A stretch of 64,000 nt of DNA from Cryphonectria parasitica EP155 (lineage: Eukaryota; Ascomycota; Sordariomycetes; Diaporthales; Cryphonectriaceae), in the NCBI RefSeq assembly GCF_011745365.1, contig NW_024468912.1, positions 4,898,001-4,962,000 of the forward strand. The letters are read 5' to 3'. The notes below the pieces were generated by a model that made no database searches, was not told the origin of the DNA, and worked only from the letters and a program-made list of their open reading frames with translations. The number at the start of each line of letters is the position of its first letter. Position 1 is the first letter of the stretch. The translations under genes and the position numbers were made by a program. Below are positions 20,073-29,583 of this stretch, piece by piece.

Positions 20073-20913
20073 TACTGGGAGATTACAAGTAAAATCGGTG
20101 TCACGGGAAAGAACCCTTACTGCCTAAACCAGACATATCTCTTCATCGCCGACATCACCGTTGCAGTAGTGACAGATTTCCTGATCCTCGTTCTCCCGAT
20201 CCCACTTGCCATGTCGATGCGGACTCTGGCCATGCGGCAGAGACTCAAAATTATTCTACTTCTCAGTGCGGGAGGCGTGGCGACGGCAACAACGGCCTAC
20301 AGGATGGTCAAGAATATTCAATTCCTCGGCTCGACGGATCTGACCAAGGACTTTACCATTTTGTCCATTTTCACGTAAGTTGGTCATATCGAAAGCCCCT
20401 AGCCTTCCTTGTTTCAAGTGAAAAAAGGAAAGGGAAAAAAAGAAAGAAGAAAAAAAAGCTAACGAGTATTTACATCGCAGTCTTTTGGAGCTCTCTATTG
20501 GCCTCGCTTGTGCCTGTCTCCCATCTGTCAACGTCTTGGTGAGAACTCTGCAAAACCGGAGCAGCGGAGCTCACCGGAACCCCAACGTTCCCAGAACAAG
20601 CTCCCCCAGCAGGCGGCTCAATAACCGACACTGCGAGACTTCGGCCAACCTGACGACGCTGCGGTGGCTATCCAAGGTGTCTAAGAGCACAATGACGAGT
20701 ATACAACCCAGCCCGTATGGCGAGACTCGCGACCACAGCAGCCGTGGTTCTACAATGGTCCACACCGATGTGAATGAAGGGCTGCCGCGACGGGGTTCTG
20801 GTTATGAGGCCGACTTGGCGATTTCCTGTGGGAGTCCCATTGAGAAGTGTCTTTCGGGAACAGAGGGCAGCACCATTGATCCAAAACATGATGAGGAAGC
20901 AAGAGGGTATTAG

Positions 20914-21748
20914 CCGTGTCCTGACAGAAGAAGAGCAACTTGATCTGGTGGAGATATCCGGATGCTGTCAACCTGGCTCCGTGGCATCGAAAAGGTGGAG
21001 GAGCATCGGCGGCTTGTTTCTGTGAACGACTAACGTGCCAGGCTCAGGCTCAGGCCCGTAACCTTACTGCTGGCCAGTCGGTAATGATTATCCTGAACAT
21101 AGGTACCTTCGTCTGAATTTTGCAGCGATCAAGGCTGGATGATTCCTGTTGTTGTTGTTGTTCGACTCCTTCCCCGCCATTATACTACTATCTCTCGGAT
21201 TTACACAATGCCCTGGCTGGTCTTTGACTTTTGGCTCTTGTTACAAGACAATGTATGCTCCCTTACTACCACGCTCTCTCCTTGTAAGCATTTAAGTATA
21301 CAAATTTAGGGTATCACCATAATTTATCAGTACGAATACGTATGGGCATCTTGATTGTTGCTATATGCCGAGAGGACTCCATCATCTGGCAGGTACAGTT
21401 CCTATTAAATTTATAGGTTGGATAATATATCAAACAATGAGTCTAACAAATTCGCATAGGAGCCATAAGAAAAGCACTTGACCGTTTCGGAATTTCGATT
21501 TTGTATATAAGTACTGACTTACCCAAGACAAATCAGACGGCCATCAATGTCGCATGAGGTCTATTAAGGGTTAGGGGCTTACGCATCATAGTTTCCGTCC
21601 ACGTTAGCGCCGACGCGCTCTTGCCTCGAAACGCGTCTTCTAGTTCAAGCAATGGTCAAAGATTCAAGCTCTAAGACTCGACATCACCGCTCAGCAATAG
21701 TCCGTCCAGGAATACAGAACGCTTTTTCTCTCCTTCTCTGCATCCAAG
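20914..21748. other. Intergenic region, 3' flank of the receptor gene and CENP-X promoter
   Basis: No gene seen. It includes a short (TTG)5 run at about 21144-21160 and AT-rich stretches. Confidence 0.4.
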
Positions 21749-22320
21749 ATGCCCCCCAAGAAGTCAACATCTGTTGCTCCGCGCGGCCGCCCTCCTGGTT
21801 CCAAGAACAAAGCATCATCAGCGTCGTCCCGCTCCGCAGCCATCGACAAGCCTATCGCAGCGTCAAAAGCAAAGACAAAGGGCAAGCAGCCGGCCCGTGC
21901 AAGCGAGTCGCCCGAACTCCATAGAGCTGGTGGTGCAGAAGACCCCATGGAGGTTGAAGGCGATGACGACGGCGACGCCCTCGACGAAGACGGGAGTGAC
22001 GATGAGCCCGAGAAGACTATCCCGCCCGGGCTGTTGACCCGCATCGTCTACGAATTCTTTGAGAAAGACGGCACGAGGATCACGAAGGATGCGAACGATG
22101 CTCTCGCCAAATACATGGATGTGTTTGTCAAGGAGGCGATTGCCCGCGCTGCGGCCGAGAGGGACGGCGGGTTCATGGAGGTCTGTGGCTGCTCGAGTGA
22201 CGACGCGTGGACATCCTTTCGGAACGGATGGGACCCCGAAATACTGACGACATTGCTCCAATGCTGCTACAGGTTGAGGACCTCGAGAAGATCGCCCCGC
22301 AGCTCCTGCTGGATCTCTGA
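21749..22320 (+). CDS. MHF2: CENP-X/MHF2 histone-fold protein with N-terminal AT-hook-like motif
   Basis: Two exons, 21749-22180 and 22273-22320 (92-base intron, donor GTCTGT, acceptor TACAG), give 159 residues. The C-terminal half is a CENP-X/MHF2 histone fold: IPPGLLTRIVYEFF, KDGTRITKDANDALAKYMDVFVKEAI, then across the intron FME-VEDLEKIAPQLLLDL. If the intron is not spliced, the last helix is lost and the frame runs on to 22381, so the short second exon decides the model. CENP-X pairs with CENP-S (MHF1) at the inner kinetochore (CENP-T-W-S-X) and with the FANCM/Mph1 helicase at stalled forks. Unusual for the small family, about 90 disordered residues precede the fold, including RGRPPGSK (12-19), an AT-hook-like DNA-binding motif, and an acidic stretch. 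Confidence 0.88.
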
Positions 22321-24962
22321 GAACCGATCGACGCCATTGACGAGAAACGAAATGGATACTTTGGTCAACAATTGGCGTTGAGGTTTCACTGGCCTCTGAT
22401 CTGACCTTACCAGTGACAAACCGAGCTTGCTCCCTTCCGTCGATCAAAACATAGGGACTTGGCGGCGCCAGGTGATCGTTAGTACACAGTCATTTGGATA
22501 TCTCTGTCAGGGACGTGTAGTCTCGGAGACATGAGGACTGGGCCGGTGAGTCCGCTATCTGTCCAGAGTCTCAGGGTCGTCTTGTGCCAATTGCTTACAG
22601 GCGTGCTCTAAAGAGGTCGTACAGATCCGAACTGCAGAGCCTTAGAATCGATCTACAGCCAGGCAATCAATTAGCCCTGCACTGGTCTTGGTGCCGTGGC
22701 AAGGCTCGTCTGCATCGGAAAACATGCGTCTGATTGTGTTATCAGGCCTTGTCACATTCAGACGAATACTGGCCAATTCTATCAGCCGGTCTTGACCAGG
22801 GAAAGGCAGGCGTTTAGCCCCCGAACTTCATAGCTCGTCTAATGGCATCGCCACCTACAAGGCGTACCGAGGCTGAACGCCTACTTGTTTCTGAAGCTTA
22901 GATCGTGTAGAGATGGGATGGTGCGGCGGTCTTTTCGCAGTCGGATGATGGCTAGTCAGGTCAGATCCATGTCTCGGGCCCGCTTGGGGTCCAGTATTAT
23001 CGGGCAGAACCTAGCGATGCACTATGGACTTTGTAGGCTGAGGAAGGCCTTTCGGACCAATCTCAACTCTCCCTCCCGTTATACATGGCATGCTTAGCGA
23101 TGAGGGACTGTGAAGTGAAAGAATTGCTTGCACAGTTCGCAGTCAAGGCCAACCAATAAGAAGCTTGAGGTTTTTCTCAGAACATGCGGATCTATGAAAT
23201 GGATGCATTATTGACCCATGCTGCAATTGCGCCAGTCTGGTCGCATCTCGACAATGACTGCCAAAAGCCACTGCAGATTGCGTGCTAGAAAACCACGGAT
23301 GGACAGGGCACTTTCGAGTTCACAGCACCACTGCTGCGGTAAATGCGAGCTCAGGCCGACCGCCGCAGCTAATGGAACCCAGACGGTGTCGCTGAGTGCT
23401 GTGTTACATCTCCGTCGTCTGAAACTGCCCAAAGTCTCGGACTCGTCACAGCTTTTTGACATATTCGTGGGACCCACCACTGCAGCATGGGCTTATGCGG
23501 AGCGGACAAGGGGGCTTAGCACCCCCCTGGCACAACCTTTATGTTCAGGCTACGGCTTCAACGTCGTCCGGTTCCCATCCAGTCCGAACTGAGCCTGGAC
23601 GAAATTTCATGCCAACTTTTGAGCATTGTGCAGCAAGTCATAGTGAGATCCGGACGGACTGTTGGGCTCAACGCCTGTGCAGTCCGTCCCATCACCGCAG
23701 GTGAGGTGCTCACGTCGTCCCGTATTGGTACGGATGGCGTGTGACGACCCTCGTGGTCGCAAACAGCATTTTTTGGACGCCGAACTCTGTAAACATGATT
23801 TGATGATCTTTCTTTTCTGTCCTTCGCATCCAACTTCCTCAGCAATGACAAGCCTGTGACTGATCAGCAGGCTCTTACAACAACGCGCATAAGCGTCCAC
23901 GGGTGTGGGCAGGGGCGTCCAAGAGGTCTGTACTGTCGCTCGTCGTCAAAATCATGGGAGCGAGTAATATCTGAGGCAGGACAGGACCCTCGAGGAGGGA
24001 GACAGTTCCGGGCCCACGCCTCTGCACGGCGAGAGACGCAACCTAGGAAATAACCTTGTTTTTGAGTTTGATAAGCCCAAGGGTTGTTTCGCGCAGGCGC
24101 CCGGTAGCAGGGCGGCTGGGCTGCCAGGGGCTATGCGTTACATAAGCCAGGGTCGTCCAAGGGAGTTCAAAGCCCCCAAACTACTCAGTAGTTGGCGACC
24201 TCAAGGACGCGTTTTGATACTCTGATGGCAAAATATGGTTGGTAGCCGTGCATAGAGCACGTCCACTCTCACTCGGAATCAAGTTGTCTACCACACGCAT
24301 GCACCGGCCAAGTGGTTTGCTCAACCGTGCCGTCCCTTCTGTAAGTGTCGGTTGGATGTTGTATGATGACTTCGCAGTTGTACCTGAGCGTCGAAACTCG
24401 AGGCGACGAGGCCTGACAATGCAGCCCAACCCGTCTCTTGCAATGTAAACTGCAATGGCCAACGAGGTGATGAACAAAACCTCGAGGGTGTTTCGAAATT
24501 CTTTTGCTCCGCGCTTCCCTTGCAAGCCTGTCCCCTGCGTCATTCTCTGCCTTTTCAGACTTGGCGCAAACACTTGCCAGTGGCTGAACCACACAGGCCC
24601 TACACGGGTGCGTCGATCATACACAATGTGATCCCCTCAACCTCCGAGATGATTTGCCTTGGTCCGTTACACCTGCTTGTTTATATTCATGCCCTCACTC
24701 GCCTGCTCGTTCCCTCTTTTTATTCTTCTTCTTCTCCTCTTCACTCCACTCCCTTTCTCTAACGTGAAGTAGACCATCCACGTTTCTTTCTTTACTTTCA
24801 TTTTGACGATTCTCAAAGGCTAGTCCTCCGCTTCAGACAGCGCCAGTCGCTTTAATTATTCAGTAATAACTTTCTTGGTCGAAGTTGACTTCGTCTGCCT
24901 TTCTCTCTCTACACATCTACAGCTTTCACAGCCTTTTTCTACATCTACACAAAATATTCAAC
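22321..24962. other. 2.6-kb region without a supported gene
   Basis: The largest gene-free stretch of the window. All frames are short (longest about 147 codons) and look random. No transposase or reverse transcriptase remnant was recognised. A 15-base palindrome lies at 24179-24193. The last 300 bases are pyrimidine-rich with TTTATATT near 24680 and a CTTTCTCTCTCT block near 24900, typical of the promoter of an expressed fungal gene, here the cupredoxin. Confidence 0.45.
24179..24193. repeat. 15-bp palindrome with single central base
   Basis: AACTACT-C-AGTAGTT, a perfect dyad around one C, in the gene-free stretch. No function can be assigned. Confidence 0.4.
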
Positions 24963-25734
24963 ATGCAGTTCACGACAGCAGCTCTGGCCCTTATGGCAGG
25001 CTTCGCTTCTGGTACGTCTGACTGAGATCAAGAGGACCACTGAAATACTTGAGGGAAAACATCTTCTGACACTCTACCATTTAGCGCAAAAGATACAGGT
25101 CGTCACCGTCGGCTCGTCCAATGGTTCCCTGACCTACTCTCCCGATAGTGTTCAGGCGGCCGTCGGCGACATGGTGCAGTTCCAGTTTGTCGCCGCCAAC
25201 CATACCGTGACGCAGTCGACCTTCGACCAGCCCTGCCAGCCCATCAGCTTGTTCTCGACAAACGTGACGGGCTTCCACTCTGGGTTCATGCCCGTCGCCG
25301 CTGGAGGGTCCAACATCCCCACGTACACCATCCAAGTCAACAACACCACGCCCATCTGGGTGTACTGCGCGCAGGCTCGCCACTGTGAGAGCGGTATGGT
25401 CATGGTCATCAACGAGAAGTGAGTTGTCCCAACAGGCTCAAGCATTTTGCCTTGTTCTTTCTTCCCGTGGCCGACAGAAACAATGACACTGACATTATTC
25501 TTCTTTTCTCCTTTCAGCACCGCTGCCAACGCCTCTCGGTCCCTCGCCAATTTCAAGTCACTCGCTTCTGGGGCAACCACTGTCACTCCTGGTACTGCCG
25601 CCGCCGACACCTCCAGCAGCTCCAGCAGCACAACCAGCGGCACCACCACCACGACCTCCAGCGCTGGCATGGTCAAGGTTGGCGGCACCACGTTGGGTCT
25701 GGCTGGTCTTGCTGCTGCCATCATGCTCCTGTAG
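24963..25734 (+). CDS. Serine-rich GPI-type extracellular cupredoxin
   Basis: Three exons (24963-25011, 25085-25418, 25518-25734) give 199 residues. A signal peptide (MQFTTAALALMAGFASG) is followed by a plastocyanin-like beta-barrel: VTVGSSNGSLTYSPDSVQAA, VGDMVQFQF, ANHTVTQSTF with a candidate copper-ligand His, and WVYCAQARHCESGMVMVIN with the Cys-His-Met ligand loop. A Ser/Thr-rich linker (SSSSSSTTSGTTTTTSS) and a hydrophobic tail (LGLAGLAAAIMLL) fit a GPI anchor signal, so the protein should sit at the plasma membrane or wall. It matches the fungal extracellular serine-rich cupredoxin group, whose function is uncertain: copper binding or redox. A pyrimidine-rich promoter suggests good expression. 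Confidence 0.9.
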
Positions 25735-26758
25735 CCTTGCCCTGCCAGGATGTTAGAGGGTGAGAGCATGCAATTGCAGATGTCGGAATGAATCATGTGG
25801 ACTGGTCTACAAGTATACCCAGCTGGATTAATATGGTGGTGGTGGAGTTCTTGGTTGATATGTCTTTATATTATAGACGATTTCTCTTGAAAAGAGTTCG
25901 TCGCTTTTTGGGGGGTACGATAAGAAAAGAAATGAAAATATATCCATTTGTTGTGCGCTTTCAGTCTCTTTTGAATTTATTTCCAAGCAAGGAGAGAGAG
26001 GAGCGTAGTTGGTGGCGGCACTACTCTTATTAGCCATACTACTTCAATCTTTGTGAAGATAACAATTGGTGAACACCACTTGTGCAACTAGTAGGCATTT
26101 TTTGTTGTGTATTTAAACTGGCAGTGAGGATGTGTCTCCCCAGGCTATTTCCTAGCATGCCTTGAGATCTTGATCACCTTTCTTAGACCAATGCTGACTG
26201 AGAATTTAACTTGTTGTCAATGTTCATATTTCACATTGATGTACCTTGGCAATGGATTGCAAAGAAACATCCTACATGCTTGACTTTGGTTCCCGACCTT
26301 ATTACAACTAGAGCAGTCAATATGTTGGGTTTTCAGTAGGGCAAGAGCTCAGCAGCCTACCTGTTAGCTACTTGACCTGCCAATAGGTATTATGAATGAA
26401 GGAATTGTTGAGTCAAAATTGTGACTGATCTCAGTCTTGAATCAAGTGGCGCTACATTATTCACACCGTCCTTTACCGAGATGACATATCATGAAAATGA
26501 AAAGAATATAGCACCAAATGTATCTGTGATTGGAAAGAGACATATGAGTGGTAGTGCTATGTGCTCCCAAAGAAATGAGAGCCATGCTGTCCGCCTGTCC
26601 CCATTGCCCATGCTCCATGCCCCATCGCCCAGAACAAGAATCCATAACCGAAGCAGTACCAGTTGACGTGTGCCTCAAGAGAAGCATATGGCGGAATCCT
26701 CATTCCTGCTTGCGCGAAAGTTCCACAATGCAGCAACATGGTATTCTCAAAAGGCCCC
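25735..26758. other. Convergent 3' region
   Basis: About 1 kb between the stops of the cupredoxin (plus) and the small secreted protein (minus). AT-rich in its first part; no supported gene. Confidence 0.45.
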
Positions 26759-27121
26759 CTACACAGAGCAGATCAGGAGGTCGCGAACATTGCGCAACTC
26801 ATTGATGTACTTCTGCTGCTCTGAGTCCTCCGCTGCCACATCGATGGCTGTCTCGCCTGCATAGCATGACTGGCGACAGTGTGTGTGGGCAAGCATGCAG
26901 TGGTGCAACGCTTTGTAGTGGTTGGGAATCCATTTGATATTGTAAATGCTTCCGCAGGTGCGCGCCTCCCAGATGCTGCATTCGACTAGGCAGATTTTGA
27001 ACTCGACCAGGCCTGTGTTCTTGTTGTTGTTGGCGTTGGCGTTGACAGTAGCGGCAGCAGCAGCAGTGGCGCTGGAGAAGACCGCAAGTGCGGTGGTTGC
27101 GATCTTGATGAGGGACGACAT
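26759..27121 (-). CDS. Small secreted cysteine-containing protein
   Basis: Single exon, 120 residues from ATG 27121 (MSSLIKIATTALAVFSSATA). A clear signal peptide with an Ala-rich core ends near residue 25, then a short Asn-rich linker (NANANNNKNTG). The mature part has seven cysteines (FKICLVEC, ARTCGS, HHCMLAHTHCRQSCY, LLICSV), two of them in a C-x6-C-x3-C cluster. Small size, secretion and Cys content are features shared with fungal effector-like proteins, but no family is recognised and the function is unknown. The frame upstream of this ATG is likely leader. Confidence 0.65.
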   Translation of the reverse strand: MSSLIKIATTALAVFSSATAAAAATVNANANNNKNTGLVEFKICLVECSIWEARTCGSIYNIKWIPNHYKALHHCMLAHTHCRQSCYAGETAIDVAAEDSEQQKYINELRNVRDLLICSV

Positions 27122-27910
27122 GGTGATCAGATGTATTTGTTCTTGAGGGTCGTTTGATTTGATGAAGCTTGTGCTGAATTTGATTTGTGAAACGAGTTTT
27201 GCTTGACCGACGCGGGGCTTGATCGATGTAGATGCCAAATGAGTCTGGCAAAGGAGAGATTGGAAGGAAGGCTGCACTGAAGTTCTGAATGGAAGCAACT
27301 GGAACGATCGAGTTTCTCCAAATGCAGCATCGGGCATACTTCACATATACACATCTGGCTTCCAGTTTGTTGCCTGCCACCTGGTAGGACCTGGATGCCA
27401 ACCACCCTGCAAGGTTCTGATGTTCCAGAAACAAGAGCAATTTTGGTGCAAAGGCTGAAAACTTGTCTGTTGGCTCTTGTCTCGGATGACCAGGGTTGCC
27501 CATCTTGAACGATAGCTGACCTCAATCTGATATTCAAGCCTTTTTGTTTACAAAAGGTAGACAAGCGGAACGCAAGACGAAACAAGAGAGGGCATTGAAC
27601 AAGCATCATGACAGCCACTTGACTAAGGCCTGAGATGTCACAAAATGATAGCAGATGAAGCAGCAAAGCTACCAGGATTTCCCTTCGTCAATAGAAGAGG
27701 TGATCCCAGCGCTAGGCAGTCAGGGCAGAGACAGCAGATGTTTGAGTTTGACAGAGACCGTAACAAGACTTTTCTTTGTGCATATAGAAATATATACAAT
27801 GGTTCCTTTTCTTGAGGGAAAGAAGGACTAAACCAACACAGCTATGTTGTAGCATTGGAAAGAGGTGCTGTAGCCCTCTCCGCTGTTCTGGCAGACCATT
27901 CATGCAGCCC
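27122..27910. other. Intergenic region upstream of the small secreted protein gene
   Basis: The two flanking genes are both on the minus strand. No coding pattern; the frames are short and of random composition. Confidence 0.4.
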
Positions 27911-28827
27911 TCATGGCTGTTTCTTGTCCTCGGGCACCTTCCTAGGCTTCCTGCCCTTAGCCGCCTGGGGACATAGCTCCCTCTTGGGCTCCTTCTCCAG
28001 CCAGTCGGCAGGTCTCTTGACATAGCCGACGAAGGTATACTTTTTGCTGTTGCCAAAGAAGTCTACCCAGTGCTTCAGGCCATCATAGACCTTCTTCTCG
28101 GCCTGCCGCTTCTCCTGTGCGCGAAGATTCTTCATCTCGGACTTGGTCCAGTGCTTGTCGACTTCTGGATCATCCAGAGGCAGGTACATTTCCTCAACGC
28201 CACGCATGTCGGGTGTCTGGTCCTCCTTGAAGCAACCCGTCACAAAGCCCCTGCTCGCGTCGACGCCGGCGAAGACGTTGTACGAGCCACCCGGGCCGTA
28301 CATTCGGCTCCCAGCGGTGACGTCGTAGATTGTGTGATTTATAGCGAGGTAGATGGGCTTATCAGGGTCGGAGCCATCGTAGGCGCGCAGTTCTTCGGGT
28401 GTGAGGTAGAGCGGACCATTCTTTGCGGCGCCAGGTTCAGGTTAGCAATAGGAAACGTCGTATAGAGGGAAGAGAAATGCTCATGTGTATGTGTGTGTGT
28501 GCACACACACACACACATACACACACACACACAAACACATACCCATTGGCTCTTCCACCATTCCAGCCGTAGATACTTGGGCGGAACCTTCATGCTCCAG
28601 AAGAAGGACTCTCCTCCCGAGATGAGGTAGCTCAGGCCGCACGACGCGAACAGCAGGAAGGTCAGGACACGGGCGAAGTCGACCCAGCGGTTTTCGTATT
28701 CAACCTCATCGTCGTCAGCGCTCTTCTTGCTCTTCTTCTTCCTGGAGGGAGATGCAGAAGGCGGTGCTTGACTGCTCTCCTTCTCGGGCTTGCGCTGGCG
28801 AACAGTGGAATCCGGGTCTGAAGCCAT
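27911..28827 (-). CDS. Membrane-anchored cytochrome b5-like haem/steroid-binding (MAPR) protein
   Basis: Two exons (28827-28543 and 28420-27911) give 264 residues. The first exon holds a charged N-terminus with a Lys-rich patch and one transmembrane helix (VLTFLLFASCGLSYLI). The second starts NGPLYLTPEELRAYDGSDP and continues KPIYLAINHTIYDVTAGSRMYGPGGSYN, the haem-binding MAPR fold of PGRMC/Dap1-type proteins, followed by TGCFKEDQ and a basic tail. MAPR proteins bind haem through a Tyr and support cytochrome P450 enzymes in sterol synthesis; that role here is inferred. Anchoring in the endoplasmic reticulum is likely. The intron (28421-28542) contains a long (GT)n/(CA)n inverted repeat and ends in AAG. 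Confidence 0.85.
28482..28542. repeat. (TG)n/(CA)n microsatellite in inverted orientation, within an intron
   Basis: A TG run directly meets a CA run around 28501-28502, so the two arms can pair into a hairpin; both arms are also interrupted by an AT-containing step. It begins right at the splice donor of the cytochrome b5-like gene (the GTATGTGTTTG donor is part of it). Confidence 0.85.
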
Positions 28828-29583
28828 GGCTAGAGACGTGCTGGTGTGAATTTACCAGGGCTGATTGGTGGTACAAGTTGGCAGAGAAGGGAAAAGAAAG
28901 AAGGGAGAAACAAGAGAGATAGAAAGAAAGAAAAAGAAATGGCTGTGGACAGATGTCTCCTGTCGAGCTGGCCCAACTTGGAGGGGTTCATTCACTTTCA
29001 GAAGATGGTCTCATCATTGCGCGGCACCTTGTAGGGGACCACTGTAACTCTTTTAGATCCCTGCAATTGGGCATAAGCTGATTGGCTACCACCGGTTGGA
29101 AGTGCTAAGCTGCCAAATTGTAGTGGGCGGTTGCTCCAGCAACAGCCATGGGCTCCCGGAGAGTCACATTACAGCAGTGGACCCCACTGGTCTCTTTCTG
29201 GGTAAATGAAATGTTGGAGGGAAGGAAAGCTGGGAGTGGCACATCAACAGAACGTGTCGTCCAACCTCTGCCCAGCCCACCCTCGAGAACAATTAGTACC
29301 AAAACATCCAACCCAACTTTACAAGATCAGCCATCCATCTCTTCCTTGCTGTACAACAACTTATTTTCTCTACACACCTCAAGGGCTTATCTATCGTCTT
29401 GACTGCTTTCTTGCTGCGTACTTAAATAAGTTGCGCCAGCGATCCAATGACGATAACGGAATTGGATCACTACTAGCAACCAATTCTTGGGGGACTTTTT
29501 ATTGCCTTTGGTGCAGCGCAAACATTCCAAACGAATCTCAGCCATACTCAGCACAGTACACAAAACCCCACATAGAGACACAC
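28828..29583. other. Divergent promoter region
   Basis: Lies between the starts of the haem protein (minus) and the coiled-coil protein (plus). A purine-rich tract at about 28883-28940 gives a CT-rich leader for the minus-strand gene. No gene supported. Confidence 0.4.

Larger units (their letters stand above)
17425..20913 (+). pseudogene. PTH11-like integral membrane receptor gene disrupted by a transposon
   Basis: Six exons can be traced: 17425-17626, 17694-17713, 17772-17808, 17875-17942, 18002 to 18214 and on at 20075-20374, and 20481-20913. All phases agree and, without the insertion, the product would have about 424 residues. It has seven hydrophobic segments of the fungal rhodopsin-like (PTH11-type) family; visible pieces include GLIVVFAAIRFYVKF, the PEDYFF motif, VTILLLIGRVF and the helix DITVAVVTDFLILVLPIP, with a polar Ser/Thr-rich tail. 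Family members act as putative G-protein-coupled receptors in host or surface sensing. The fifth exon is split after codon GCA by a Fot1-like element; across the duplicated TA the frame (A-Y-W) resumes exactly, so the gene was probably intact when hit. As it stands translation would end shortly after entering the element (TAA at 18215). Confidence 0.85.

Noticed and set aside
22181..22381. Longer CENP-X reading into CGCSSDDAWTSF
   Set aside because: This is unspliced intron; the splice at 22180/22273 restores the conserved EDLEKIAPQLLLD ending.
24179..24193. Palindrome as a transposon end or attachment site
   Set aside because: Only 15 bases, no partner copy nearby and no target duplication.
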